Assembly (NCBI RefSeq): GCF_009192765.1
Contig: NZ_VOHQ01000003.1
Location: 186,001-250,000, forward strand
Source of the DNA: Agriterribacter humi
Lineage (GTDB): Bacteria > Bacteroidota > Bacteroidia > Chitinophagales > Chitinophagaceae
Direction of reading: 5' to 3'
DNA: 64,000 bases
The notes under the pieces were generated by a model. It saw nothing but the letters and a program-made list of their open reading frames with translations, did no database searches and was not told the origin of the DNA. Each line of letters begins with the position of its first letter. Within the stretch, counting starts at the first letter, position 1. Below, piece by piece: positions 27,633 through 37,128 of the stretch. Made by a program: the position numbers and the translations under genes.

Positions 27633-29822
27633 ATGTATAAGACAATATCTATACTCATCGCATTATTCCTTTTTTCAGAAGCTGCAACTGCCAATATTGA
27701 TACTTTAAAAAAGAAAGTGAATATAGCCCGTGTCCGGTATCATGAAAATATTGAAAAGGAACAGCAACTGGCATTGCATTTTAATGGAGGGAACGGAGAC
27801 TGGATCAATGCATCTGCAAATAAAGAGATAAATACACTGGTTACAAATGCATTAATAAAAGAAGTTGATATATTAAAGGATTCAATAGAATCGGGTACCC
27901 AGCTTGATCATAGATTAAAAGTAAAATACCTGAGCGGGTTGGAAAACCTCCTTAAAGGATTTAATGCGGGTTGGCGCAACAAAAGTTTTACTGCCGTTCT
28001 TGCCCGGGAATTACTGGAAAATTATAAAGCCTTAATGGCAGCCGATATTAAAAAGCAGGATATCCGCTCTATCGTTGAAAGCGCTTCTTACGAGGTGGGC
28101 AATATCAACATTAATGGAAGTGGAAGCGCTATGTATGAAAACCAGGGGTTTGAAGCATCCCGTATTATTTTATTCAGGAAATTCTGTCAAAAATATCCCG
28201 ACAAAACCCTTTCTATGCTGGAACAGTACTACAATGTTCCTTTTGCCGACAGCCTTGTTAAAGCAACGGCACATCGAAATCCCAATCAGCTATATGATTA
28301 TGCCGCCGCTACACGTACCCAGGCAGGTCGTTTGATAAGAAGAAACAGGGATTCGCTCGTTAAAGCTATTGTTGCTATCGCCAGCAGCAAAAGCGGGCAG
28401 CAATATTATCCCTTTCTCGATGAGATTGTACATGGACGTTTAACCATGCCCGATATATTTCATGCCATGGATGATAACCTGCTGTATTACCGTTTATTGG
28501 TTAAAACCCAGATTGGCTATGCAGAAAGGATGATCAAAAAAGATACTCCGCTGGCTCATGATAAACTATTGATTAAACTGCAGGACAGGGCCAAAAATGT
28601 ATATATTGACCAGATTAACGCCCTGCATGATCTCCCGGATAATGCCCGGTTTAAAATTACCGATCCGCTTACACCGCAGGAATTGTATTACCTTATTGTT
28701 TTGGGTGAAGATGTAATGTATACTTCGAGTTATAAAGGCGTATTTAACCGCATGATGCAGCGCATGACCGTTCCTTCGGGCGATTCGTTACTGATGAGTG
28801 TGCGGTTTGATCGCTTTAAAAAATTCATCAGGCTGGCTGCTGGTTATAATAAGCTGGATGAATTTCTGCAAACGATGCCCGATAGCAATTCGCAGCGTTT
28901 AATGATGGCTTTTGTGCGGGGACTTGAAAAGAGCGGCACCCTTGAAGATGCAGTAGATGTTGCGGACTCGTATGGAAGCATTAAGAATCCACTGGTAAAA
29001 AAACTCATAGACCAGGAAATTGAAAAAAACCTCATACAGGCAAAAGAAACACAGGACAAAAGAGCCATCGTTATTTATGATATTTTACAAACCATTTTCC
29101 AGTCATCACAGGACAGCAGCATTGATGTTTCCGCAAAATTGAATATACCACCTGTATACAGGGTAAATTATAAAGATCTTTTAGACGACAGCGGACGCAT
29201 TGTGCAACAGGTTTTCTTTTATGGCGACCAGGATGGTAAAGAATCGTATGCCAATTTTATGACCATGTTTACGGGGTCCGACTGGAAAGTAAAACGCAGT
29301 GCGGAATGGGTGGAAATAAAATCAACCAAAGGAAAACCGGTTTTTATTTATGCGAACCTGCCATTGGATTATGAAAAAGGACTGGACTCGGTTGCCCAAA
29401 CACATTTGCACCAGTTTTTGGAAAAGAAGAATCTTAAACCGGGCATAACCATTCACAGAGGGCATAGCTATTGGGTAGGTTCAACCATCAGAAACCTCCC
29501 CCCCTCCTCAAAAATTGTAATCTTAGGCTCCTGTGGCGGGTTTCACAATCTCGACGATGTGTTGAGAACATGCCCTGATGCACATATTATTTCTTCAAAA
29601 GAGGTAGGCACAAGAGTTATTAATGAACCCATTTTGAAGGAAATAAATGACCATTTAAAGGAAGGCAAAGACATTGAATGGCTGCCTATATGGAAAGATT
29701 TAGCCGCTCAGTTTCCAACCGGTGAAGCTAAAGAGCGATTCGATAATTATATACCCCCTTATAAAAATCTGGGCGCTTTATTCATTAAAGCGTATACACG
29801 GCAAATGGGCAGTATGGAATGA
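27633..29822 (+). CDS. Large secreted protein with caspase-like His-Cys signature
   Basis: A 729-residue protein with a signal peptide (MYKTISILIALFLFSEAATA). Residues of about 25-540 are mostly helical and match no family I can name. The C-terminal 190 residues look alpha/beta: FYGDQDGKESYANFMTMF, KPVFIYANLPLD, then GITIHRGHSYWVGS with His611 and KIVILGSCGGFHNL with Cys634. A strand ending in RGH followed by a strand ending in GSCGG is the layout of clan CD (caspase/gingipain-like) catalytic dyads. The His-Cys spacing of 23 residues is shorter than in known members, so peptidase activity is only a hypothesis. A TAATTTTG box at 27609-27616 may be its promoter. It stands alone between the two-component system and the MBL gene. 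Confidence 0.55.
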   Translation: MYKTISILIALFLFSEAATANIDTLKKKVNIARVRYHENIEKEQQLALHFNGGNGDWINASANKEINTLVTNALIKEVDILKDSIESGTQLDHRLKVKYLSGLENLLKGFNAGWRNKSFTAVLARELLENYKALMAADIKKQDIRSIVESASYEVGNININGSGSAMYENQGFEASRIILFRKFCQKYPDKTLSMLEQYYNVPFADSLVKATAHRNPNQLYDYAAATRTQAGRLIRRNRDSLVKAIVAIASSKSGQQYYPFLDEIVHGRLTMPDIFHAMDDNLLYYRLLVKTQIGYAERMIKKDTPLAHDKLLIKLQDRAKNVYIDQINALHDLPDNARFKITDPLTPQELYYLIVLGEDVMYTSSYKGVFNRMMQRMTVPSGDSLLMSVRFDRFKKFIRLAAGYNKLDEFLQTMPDSNSQRLMMAFVRGLEKSGTLEDAVDVADSYGSIKNPLVKKLIDQEIEKNLIQAKETQDKRAIVIYDILQTIFQSSQDSSIDVSAKLNIPPVYRVNYKDLLDDSGRIVQQVFFYGDQDGKESYANFMTMFTGSDWKVKRSAEWVEIKSTKGKPVFIYANLPLDYEKGLDSVAQTHLHQFLEKKNLKPGITIHRGHSYWVGSTIRNLPPSSKIVILGSCGGFHNLDDVLRTCPDAHIISSKEVGTRVINEPILKEINDHLKEGKDIEWLPIWKDLAAQFPTGEAKERFDNYIPPYKNLGALFIKAYTRQMGSME

Positions 29823-29837
29823 TGACCTCCCCTACTT

Positions 29838-30198
29838 TCCCTCTCCACGCAGCAGAGAGGGACGGTGCTTTATTACAATGTCGAGCAAAAAATCTTCCAT
29901 TTCAACTATTGAATAAAATTGAACAATGCTGCAACTGACAAATGATTGGTAAGAAGTGAACGAATTTCCTTTGCGTCTTTTGCATGCGTTGCGCCCTTTG
30001 CGAGAAATAATCCGAAGCGAAATGCAATCAAGAGCGTGGTGAGAGGTGAAAAGAGAGAAGTGAAAGAAGGGGTATTCATTCAGTCGTTAGTAGTAACTCA
30101 CCTGATACCTGATTGCTAATTGCAACAACGGATACTCCCTGCATCCTGAAAGTTGGAACCTTGTACCCGGCACACTGCAATCCGAATCCATCTCAAAT
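29838..30198. repeat. Intergenic modular repeat region, copy D
   Basis: The 411-bp gap (29823-30233) lacks a gene. It contains, in inverted orientation, modules found in the other gaps: 29840-29870 (matching 18705-18735), 30039-30060 (22 of 22 bases equal to the reverse complement of 40821-40842), 30084-30097 (CGTTAGTAGTAACT, complement of the module at 40785), and 30176-30198 (complement of the start of 40729-40759). The palindrome TCCCTCTC/GAGAGGGA (29838-29862) lies at its left end. Order matches copy F read backwards. Confidence 0.75.
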
Positions 30199-30233
30199 CA
30201 TCAACCTGCCTGTTGGCAGACAAGTTTCAAATT

Positions 30234-30875
30234 TTAAATCCCCGCGTATGGATTGTGCTTTTTTTCAAACCCAATGGTAGTATGTTCTCCATGACCGGAA
30301 TATACGATCGTTTCATCGGGCAGAACAAAGAGCCTGCTGCGTATGCTGTTAAGCAGTTCATCATAATTACCGCCGGGTAAATCTGTGCGGCCAATGCTCA
30401 TCCTGAACAGCACATCGCCGCCAATTACGAACTGTTGCTTTTTGCAATAAAAGATAACGCTGCCGGGTGAATGCCCTGGCGTAAAAAAAACCTCAAGGCT
30501 ATCTTCACCCAATGATACCGTATCGTTTTCCCGTAAATACAGCACTTCACCTTTATAATTATCGAAAGGCAGGTTCCACATTAAACCGGAGGTGGGTGCA
30601 TAGTCTAAAACCGGTTTCTCTTTTTCATGAAGGTGGAGCTTTAATCCGTATTTTTCTGCAATCCATTTATTGCCAAAAACGTGATCAAGATGGCAATGTG
30701 TGTTTAACAACAACTTAGGCGTTAAGGCGTTATTCTTTATAAAGGAAGCCAGTTCTTCCCGTTCCTCATCGTAATAGCATCCCGGATCAATTATAATACA
30801 ATCTTTCTGTTCATTATACAGCAGATATGTATTCTCCTGTACAGGGCTAAATATGAAAACTTTAACAGCCAGCAT
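30234..30875 (-). CDS. MBL-fold metallo-hydrolase, glyoxalase II-like
   Basis: A 213-residue enzyme from the ATG at 30875 (MLAVKVFIFSPVQENTYLLY). The di-metal motif NTHCHLDHVFGNKW, the later ligand His in FTPGHSPGSV, Asp in VIGGDVLF and His in YSGHGEHTTIG are all present. Bacterial homologues hydrolyse S-hydroxyacyl thioesters; YcbL-like glyoxalase II is the closest match by eye. Cytoplasmic, without signal peptide. It is divergent from the beta-propeller/barrel gene, with only about 40 bp between the starts. Confidence 0.9.
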   Translation of the reverse strand: MLAVKVFIFSPVQENTYLLYNEQKDCIIIDPGCYYDEEREELASFIKNNALTPKLLLNTHCHLDHVFGNKWIAEKYGLKLHLHEKEKPVLDYAPTSGLMWNLPFDNYKGEVLYLRENDTVSLGEDSLEVFFTPGHSPGSVIFYCKKQQFVIGGDVLFRMSIGRTDLPGGNYDELLNSIRSRLFVLPDETIVYSGHGEHTTIGFEKKHNPYAGI

Positions 30876-30917
30876 AATGTTTTTTTGTACCTTAAAAACG
30901 CTAATTTTAATATAAGA

Positions 30918-33900
30918 ATGCACGAAATTATGGGAATCTTACAGAACAGGCTACGGTACTATTTTGGAAACTTAACGTTGGTTGCTCTTTCTTTCATTAT
31001 ACAGCAGGAAGCATTCGCCCAGGTAAATTCGGTAGAATTCGGGAAAAACAGGGTACAGTATGAAAAATTTAAATGGCGGTATTATCAAACAAAAAACTTT
31101 AATGTATACTTTAGTCAAAACGGACTGGCATTGGGGAAATATGCTGCGCAATTGGCAGAAAAAGAATTGCCCGGACTGGAAGATTTTGTAGAATACGGGT
31201 CGCAGCGAAGGATCAATATTGTAATGTATAATAGCTTTAATGAACTGGAGCAATCCAATATAGGGTTGGGCATTGACTGGCAAAATACAGGCGGCGTTAC
31301 CAAGTTTGTGAACAATAAAATGATCGTTTATTTTAATGGTGATCATGAAAATTTAAAAAAACAGATCCGGCAGGGAATCGCTAAAATATTACTTGAGAAT
31401 TTATTATTTGGTGATGATCTGGGTGAATTTGCCAGCAACCAGGCATTGCTTGACTTACCTAAATGGCTAACCGAAGGATACATCATGTATGCTGCAGAGA
31501 ACTGGAGCCCCGCTTTGGATGATAAATTAAAATCAGCCCTGCTTTCCGGTGAGTACAGAACCTTTTACCAGTTTGCATTCGATAAACCAGAGCTGGCAGG
31601 TCATGCTTTCTGGCGCTTTATTGCAGACAATTACAGGAAAGACAATGTTACCTATTTTCTTTACCTGGCAAGGATATACAAAAGCCTGAATTCGGCCAGC
31701 TTAAAGGTAACCAAGAAGAAGTTTAAAGAAGTATTGAACGAATTCATGGAAAAGGAGGCTGATAAATACTATAAGGATCTGAGAGGAAGGCGCAATGCTC
31801 CCAAGGGCAGCGTAGTAGCTTTGGAAGAAGTGAACAAGAACCTGGATTATTATCGCTTTCAGGCCAATCCCAATCCCCGCAACAGTACCTATGCCGTGGT
31901 GCGGTTTAAAAAAGGCATTTATCGCATTGAGCTGGAAGATTTTGGATTTAAAAGGAAAATTTTATTGAAATCGGGGGTGCTTGATAATCAAAATGAGATC
32001 AACCCCAACTACCCGCAACTGGCCTGGGATCCTAAAGGATCGAAACTGGTGGTAGTATATATGGAAAAGAATAAGCTGAAAATGTTTGTTTTTGACCTGG
32101 TAACAAGGCTCAAAAAATTTAAGCAGGAGCTGCCAGAAGAATTTGACCAGGTAACCGATGTAAAATACATGCTTGATGAGAATACACTTTTGTTCAGCGC
32201 AGTAAAAAATGGGTACTCCGATGTTTTTGTATACAAAATAAAGGAACAAACACTGGAGCAAATTACCAATGATGTGTATGATGATCTTGATCCTTCCTTT
32301 GTGGCATTTCCCAACAGAACAGGTATTATATTTTCTTCCAACCGTCCATCGGGCAATGCTGTTAACAGCGATACTGCTTTACCATCCAATAACCAATACA
32401 ATATATTTTTAGTTGACAACTGGAACCGGAGTGAGTTCAGGCAGGTTTCGCAGCTTACCCATGTAAAATATGGTAATGCGCGTTACCCTATGCAGTATAA
32501 TACCAACCATTTTACATTTGTAAATGATGAAATGGGGATCGCCAACCGGTATGCCGGATTTTTTACTACCCGTAAAGCAGGCGTGGATACGATATACAAA
32601 GTTGGCGATGAATTATTGCGCAACCCTACCACTGCCGATTTAGACTCCATACTACAGGTTTGGAACAAAAATGAACCCGATTCCATAGGCTATATGGCGG
32701 TTACCACCGATTCGGCCTATGCCTTTCCTATAACCAATTACCAGAGCGGACTACAGGAAACCAGGATAGCAGGCGATGGCGGACAAGTGTCGGAAGTACG
32801 GCAGGAGGGTGATCTTAAAATGTTGTATAAACTTAAAGTAAATGAGGATGCGCTGAAGAGAAGAAATATAAATGTGCGGCCTACGGAATACATGAAGAAA
32901 GTAATAGAGGACGATAAGGTTGTAAAAGGCGCAGCTACCATTTATCAGCCGGTTGACAGCACCCCGAGTGAAGGCGATATTTTTCAAAGTGAATTTGAAG
33001 AGGAGAAAAAGGATAGTACAGTTGAAGGCCGGGTAATGGATGTAAACGATCAGCCCGTAGATGAAACGGTACTTTCGCAGGCCAAGCTATATGATTACAG
33101 GTTGAAGTTTGCAACGGAATATTCCGTTTCAGGTTTCAACAATTCCGTATTAATGACGCGCTGGCAACCTTATGGCGGTGGCGGCGGGCCTATCTATCTT
33201 ACAAACGGGAGCTCTAATTTAAATGGCATTGTAAGAATTGGAGTTTCTGATCTTTTTGAAGATATCAAATTCATAGGCGGGTTCCGTTTGGGGCTTAATC
33301 TTGATGATAAAGATGTGCTGTTTAGTTTTTATAATATGCGCAAAAGATTAGACTGGGGACTTACCTACTATCGTTCAACGGTAACAAATTTCCCTTTTTA
33401 TAAAGCAGATGATTTTCCCCTGAGCGCCTTAGAGAATAAATTGTATTCCAATATTTACCAGGTGAATGTTTCTTATCCCTGGGATAAAGTAAGAAGCCTT
33501 CGTGCAAATGTAGCTTTGCGTACCGACAGGGTAGCGATCAGAACCAATGTTAATTACCCTCCTGCATTAGCGATTAAGGATACCGTAAAAAATTCGATAC
33601 TTACTCATTTTGAATACGTGCATGATAACAGCATCAACCCCGCATTAAATATCTGGAATGGGTTGCGGTATAAAATCTATACCGACATTAATACTGATCT
33701 AACAAAACAAAAACAAGGGAAATTTACGTTTAATGTAGGTACGGATATCCGTTATTACTATCCCATTTACCGCAATTTTATATGGGCCGGCCGCGGCGCT
33801 GTGGATATTTCATGGGGTAGTCAGAAAATACTATATTATCTCGGTGGTACCGATAGCTGGATTTCTCCCAAGTTCAACGATGCAAACCAGCCTGCGCAGG

Positions 33901-34322
33901 ATCAAACATATGCTTATCAATCGCTGGCGGTTAACCTCAGGGGTTACAGGCAAAATGCTGCCAATGGTAATAATGCGGTAGTCATCAACAGCGAATTCAG
34001 ACTTCCTGTTTTTACTACTTTATTAAGCCGTCCAATAAACAATGCTTTCTTAAGGAATTTCCAGTTGGTTCAGTTCATTGATCTGGGAACCGCATGGAAT
34101 GGAGCTTACGACAAAATCGGCCGGCCATCGGCAACTTATGGCTTCCCTCCTGTTCAGGTAACTTTTAAGAGTAGTGGCGTAGGTCCTTTTGTGGGAGGAT
34201 ATGGTTTTGGAGTGAGAAGCACTTTGTTGGGCTACTTTTTGAGAGTGGATGCCGGCTGGCCCATGAGCGGCTTCTTTAATGGTAAACCAATGTGGTATTT
34301 TTCTTTGGGTCTGGATTTTTAA
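30918..34322 (+). CDS. Secreted beta-propeller / outer-membrane beta-barrel protein
   Basis: About 1134 residues from the ATG at 30918 (30930 also possible), with a signal sequence ending near EAFAQ. Three parts are seen. (1) Residues about 30-250 resemble the gluzincin-like N-domain of TolB-type proteins: DLPKWLTEGYIMYAAENW (179 on) is preserved, but where an HExxH zinc helix is expected the sequence is RQGIAKILLENLL (151-163), so it looks inactive. (2) A TolB-like propeller follows (NPNYPQLAWDPKGSKLVVVY, LDPSFVAFPNRTGIIFSSNRPSG). (3) A C-terminal BamA/surface-antigen-like barrel ends WYFSLGLDF with terminal Phe. Probable surface or export function; the role is unknown. Confidence 0.75.
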   Translation: MHEIMGILQNRLRYYFGNLTLVALSFIIQQEAFAQVNSVEFGKNRVQYEKFKWRYYQTKNFNVYFSQNGLALGKYAAQLAEKELPGLEDFVEYGSQRRINIVMYNSFNELEQSNIGLGIDWQNTGGVTKFVNNKMIVYFNGDHENLKKQIRQGIAKILLENLLFGDDLGEFASNQALLDLPKWLTEGYIMYAAENWSPALDDKLKSALLSGEYRTFYQFAFDKPELAGHAFWRFIADNYRKDNVTYFLYLARIYKSLNSASLKVTKKKFKEVLNEFMEKEADKYYKDLRGRRNAPKGSVVALEEVNKNLDYYRFQANPNPRNSTYAVVRFKKGIYRIELEDFGFKRKILLKSGVLDNQNEINPNYPQLAWDPKGSKLVVVYMEKNKLKMFVFDLVTRLKKFKQELPEEFDQVTDVKYMLDENTLLFSAVKNGYSDVFVYKIKEQTLEQITNDVYDDLDPSFVAFPNRTGIIFSSNRPSGNAVNSDTALPSNNQYNIFLVDNWNRSEFRQVSQLTHVKYGNARYPMQYNTNHFTFVNDEMGIANRYAGFFTTRKAGVDTIYKVGDELLRNPTTADLDSILQVWNKNEPDSIGYMAVTTDSAYAFPITNYQSGLQETRIAGDGGQVSEVRQEGDLKMLYKLKVNEDALKRRNINVRPTEYMKKVIEDDKVVKGAATIYQPVDSTPSEGDIFQSEFEEEKKDSTVEGRVMDVNDQPVDETVLSQAKLYDYRLKFATEYSVSGFNNSVLMTRWQPYGGGGGPIYLTNGSSNLNGIVRIGVSDLFEDIKFIGGFRLGLNLDDKDVLFSFYNMRKRLDWGLTYYRSTVTNFPFYKADDFPLSALENKLYSNIYQVNVSYPWDKVRSLRANVALRTDRVAIRTNVNYPPALAIKDTVKNSILTHFEYVHDNSINPALNIWNGLRYKIYTDINTDLTKQKQGKFTFNVGTDIRYYYPIYRNFIWAGRGAVDISWGSQKILYYLGGTDSWISPKFNDANQPAQDQTYAYQSLAVNLRGYRQNAANGNNAVVINSEFRLPVFTTLLSRPINNAFLRNFQLVQFIDLGTAWNGAYDKIGRPSATYGFPPVQVTFKSSGVGPFVGGYGFGVRSTLLGYFLRVDAGWPMSGFFNGKPMWYFSLGLDF

Positions 34323-34385
34323 GTGAGTAGTGAGTGGTAAGTGGGCTCTTCCACCTCTCACCATTCACAAACATTTCATTTTGCC

Positions 34386-35039
34386 TTATTCCTTACTCGT
34401 GGTAATCGCCTGTTTAAAACTTTTAATCGTTAAATAGCAGGTCATCATCAGCACCGAAAAAATAAAGGTTACGCCCCAGGTGCGCAGGTTGTCTTCGGGG
34501 TTTAATGCGATGTATTTTACATCTCTCATAATATCATGCGGGTTGGCTACTATATCCCAGCTATTCCAGCGCAGGTAACGGCCGGCGTAAACGCCAAAGG
34601 CACAAAGTACCATAAAAAGCCATACAGTTCCATTTACTATTTTGGGCTTAAACTGTGTTAATAAAAATCTTTCAACATTCAGCAAGGAAATAAAGCCCAG
34701 CAGCAAACCATTCCATGATGCCCAGAACAATATTACCAGGTCGTACCACAAAGGGACGGGAGGCCGGTGTTGCAGATGAAAAAAATCTGTGATGATATAG
34801 GGCGCATTGGGAAAGAAAATGAGCCATGCAAATACCACGGCATATGGTATCCATTTGCGAGCAGTTTTCTTTGCATACAGTATCTTGCTGAATGCAAAAG
34901 GTACCCATGCCAAAAAAAGATTCCATACAAGAAATGTGCCGTATACTTCCCTGCTATAGGCTATTCTTGCGCCGATCATTAACAATGTAAACAAAAGCGA
35001 CAGGTAAATCATTCCCGTTATGGTTTGTATTTTTTTCAT
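34386..35039 (-). CDS. DUF1361 membrane protein
   Basis: A 217-residue inner-membrane protein of about six hydrophobic helices, from the ATG at 35039. The DUF1361 marks are VWNLFLAWVPFAFS, WLIFFPNAPYIITDFFHL and FGVYAGRYLRWNSWD. Function unknown. Its ATG overlaps the dgkA stop codon in an ATGA arrangement (35036-35039), which points to translational coupling. It is the last gene of the five-gene CreD operon. Confidence 0.9.
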   Translation of the reverse strand: MKKIQTITGMIYLSLLFTLLMIGARIAYSREVYGTFLVWNLFLAWVPFAFSKILYAKKTARKWIPYAVVFAWLIFFPNAPYIITDFFHLQHRPPVPLWYDLVILFWASWNGLLLGFISLLNVERFLLTQFKPKIVNGTVWLFMVLCAFGVYAGRYLRWNSWDIVANPHDIMRDVKYIALNPEDNLRTWGVTFIFSVLMMTCYLTIKSFKQAITTSKE

Positions 35040-35401
35040 ATCCAATTTTGAAAAAATGAAATAATTTTTGGTAAAAAAATAATAGCGCCGGCCATTACAC
35101 TGCCAAGAGCGGCCAATAATACCGCTCCGGCGGCTATGTCTTTTATAATTTTAATTTGCGGGTGATAACCGGGATGCACTACATCACACCATTTTTCTAT
35201 AGCAGTGTTTATCATTTCAAGTGTTAGCACCACCATTATGCAAAGCACAACAACCAGCCATTCCATAGCATCAATTTGAAACACCCATCCCAGGATTACC
35301 GCTATTATTGCCGCGCACAGTTGGATCTGCCCGTTTGTTTCGTTCCTGAAAAAAGTAGCGATGCCCGTCAAGGCATATTGCAGGGATTGAATGAATTTCA
35401 T
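35036..35401 (-). CDS. Diacylglycerol/undecaprenol kinase family protein
   Basis: A small integral-membrane lipid kinase of 121 residues. The DgkA signature is present: FRNETNGQIQLCAAI (N-terminal amphipathic part), then LTLEMINTAIEKWCDVV with the catalytic glutamate and Asn, and KDIAAGAVLLAALGSVMAG. Three hydrophobic helices follow the family plan. It phosphorylates diacylglycerol or, as in Gram-positive homologues, undecaprenol; which one cannot be told here. It starts 14 bp behind creD and overlaps the next gene by 4 bp. Confidence 0.93.
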   Translation of the reverse strand: MKFIQSLQYALTGIATFFRNETNGQIQLCAAIIAVILGWVFQIDAMEWLVVVLCIMVVLTLEMINTAIEKWCDVVHPGYHPQIKIIKDIAAGAVLLAALGSVMAGAIIFLPKIISFFQNWI

Positions 35402-35415
35402 GAGCTGTATTTACT

Positions 35416-36729
35416 TTAAATGTACCAGTTTATTTTTCGCGAATAGTACATCACTACGGCCAATACTATAAATAAGCCTATGCTTCCAAAAAGCAAAGCA
35501 CCATCCTGGAGTTGCAGCAATATAAAAATGAATGTATACAATGTGGTAAGCATAACGCCAAACAGTATTGCAATCTTCCACTTATGAAATATGCTTTTTG
35601 TATAAAGGGTAATGAGTGCAACTGTTGCTGCAGCCGCTATGCTGTATGCTATATTAAACCGGATGTATTCAGAAATGGATAGCAATAAAGTGTAGAAAAT
35701 GCTTAATGCCAGTCCCACCAGTACATATTGAATGGGATGAACAGTTCTTTTTTGCAATATTTCAAGAAAAAAATACAGTCCAAACGTAAGTGCGATGAAA
35801 AGGATGGCATATTTAACGGAGCGCATTGTCTTTGAATAAGAATCAACCGGCTGCAAAAGCGTAATGCCGAACCGTGAATCCGCTATATTATAGTTGCCGT
35901 CTTTCCAGCATTGGGGATAGTTGCGGTTTAAATGCTGCACCTTCCATTCAGCACTGAAACCCTTTTCAGTTATTTGCGGTGTAGTTACAGGCAAAAAACT
36001 GCCATCAAAAGAAGGGTTAGTCCATGCTGAAGTAAAATGTACATCAGTGGTTTTACCCACAGGGGTGAAAGACAAATTTTCGGAGCCCCGTAAATGCAAC
36101 TGCAGTTTAAAGGTATTTGATTTTGCAAGATCATTATCATTTAATGCAACAGGAGTGTGCAATCCGTTTTTAATGATGTGATCATCCGGCATCCCTGCAT
36201 TAAAAATATGGCTGCTATCATTCCATGAAAGGCTTAACTGGTCTTCAATGCCCCTGAAATCATTCAACCCGATGCAAACAAATGCTTCGTGCATTTGTAA
36301 ATCCTCCTTTGCAATTTGTAGTCCTTCAGTTTGTATGGGGCTAAAATAACCCTCTATCTGCATGTTTGCCCGGTATACAACGATGTTGTATATACTTCTG
36401 TGCCTTATCTCAGGTTCCAATACCCCATTTATCTTTAACTGGTCGGGTAAAAAGTAAGCATACTTTTTATACACTGTTGTTTTTCCATCTTCCGATTGAA
36501 TGCTTTCCCTGTAAGGTATTACCAGCATCGGACCGGTGAATGTTTGTTCCGTTGCCCATTTAGCACTTACTTCTTTGGCAACGGTTTCCTGGCGGTCCGC
36601 TCTTTCACTTACCAGGTTCATGATAAATAAAGTGGGTATAAGCATAATAAGTATCAGGCCGGCTACTATAATACCTTTAATGGTAAGCCTGTTGGACGAT
36701 AGAAAATGGGATGTGCTTGTCGTATCCAT
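35416..36729 (-). CDS. creD: CreD-family inner-membrane protein
   Basis: A 437-residue protein with ATG at 36729. A first membrane helix (IKGIIVAGLILIMLIPTLFIMNLV) leads into SERADRQETVAKEVSAKWATEQTFTGPMLVIPYRE, the CreD hallmark. A large periplasmic domain follows, then a cluster of about five helices at the C-terminus (from SVKYAILFIALTFGLYFFLE). In E. coli creD belongs to the CreBC regulon and affects envelope stress and colicin E2 tolerance. Here a winged-helix regulator gene lies 52 bp upstream and a palindrome lies 20 bp before the start, so control is probably by that regulator instead of CreBC. Confidence 0.93.
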   Translation of the reverse strand: MDTTSTSHFLSSNRLTIKGIIVAGLILIMLIPTLFIMNLVSERADRQETVAKEVSAKWATEQTFTGPMLVIPYRESIQSEDGKTTVYKKYAYFLPDQLKINGVLEPEIRHRSIYNIVVYRANMQIEGYFSPIQTEGLQIAKEDLQMHEAFVCIGLNDFRGIEDQLSLSWNDSSHIFNAGMPDDHIIKNGLHTPVALNDNDLAKSNTFKLQLHLRGSENLSFTPVGKTTDVHFTSAWTNPSFDGSFLPVTTPQITEKGFSAEWKVQHLNRNYPQCWKDGNYNIADSRFGITLLQPVDSYSKTMRSVKYAILFIALTFGLYFFLEILQKRTVHPIQYVLVGLALSIFYTLLLSISEYIRFNIAYSIAAAATVALITLYTKSIFHKWKIAILFGVMLTTLYTFIFILLQLQDGALLFGSIGLFIVLAVVMYYSRKINWYI

Positions 36730-36749
36730 GATTTTATTTTTTAAAAGCG

Positions 36750-36764
36750 CTTTGAAATTCAAAG
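36750..36764 (-). promoter_or_regulatory. Palindromic operator candidate before creD
   Basis: CTTTGAAATTCAAAG is a perfect palindrome around a central A, located 20 bp before the creD ATG and 17 bp after the stop codon of the regulator gene. The same sequence, extended by 2 bp on each side, occurs before the first gene of the operon (37765-37783). Confidence 0.75.
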
Positions 36765-36781
36765 TATATTAAGAAAAAAAA

Positions 36782-37081
36782 TTACTCTATTAATTTGATC
36801 ATTTGCCCCAAACCTTCTAAGTGCTGCTTAAATGCTTTCTCTCCATTTTTAGTAACTGCATAGGTGGTATTGGTTTTTCTGCCTATAAACCCTTTTTGCA
36901 CTTTAATATATTCATTTTCTTCCAGGGTTTTTAAATGGGATGCCAGGTTACCGTCGGTAACGCCTATGATTTCTTTTAACTGGTTAAAATTAAGATCTTC
37001 ATTCACCATAAGTGAACTCATAATGCCTAACCGTATGCGGCTGTCAAATATTTTATTTAAATTTTCTATCGGATTTTTCAT
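36782..37081 (-). CDS. Winged-helix transcriptional regulator
   Basis: A 99-residue DNA-binding protein of the HTH_34/MarR-like type with a single winged helix: RIRLGIMSSLMVNEDLNFNQLKEIIGVTDGNLASHLKTLEENEYIKVQKGFIGRKTNTTYAVTKNG. No sensor domain is present. Such small regulators are repeatedly found with a membrane protein and CreD in Bacteroidota. Its likely targets are the two matching palindromes in front of the first gene and of creD; this is inference from layout. Confidence 0.9.
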   Translation of the reverse strand: MKNPIENLNKIFDSRIRLGIMSSLMVNEDLNFNQLKEIIGVTDGNLASHLKTLEENEYIKVQKGFIGRKTNTTYAVTKNGEKAFKQHLEGLGQMIKLIE

Positions 37082-37128
37082 TCCATTTTTTTAAAGACAT
37101 GAAGCAGCGCGAAAATGCCCTGTATCCT

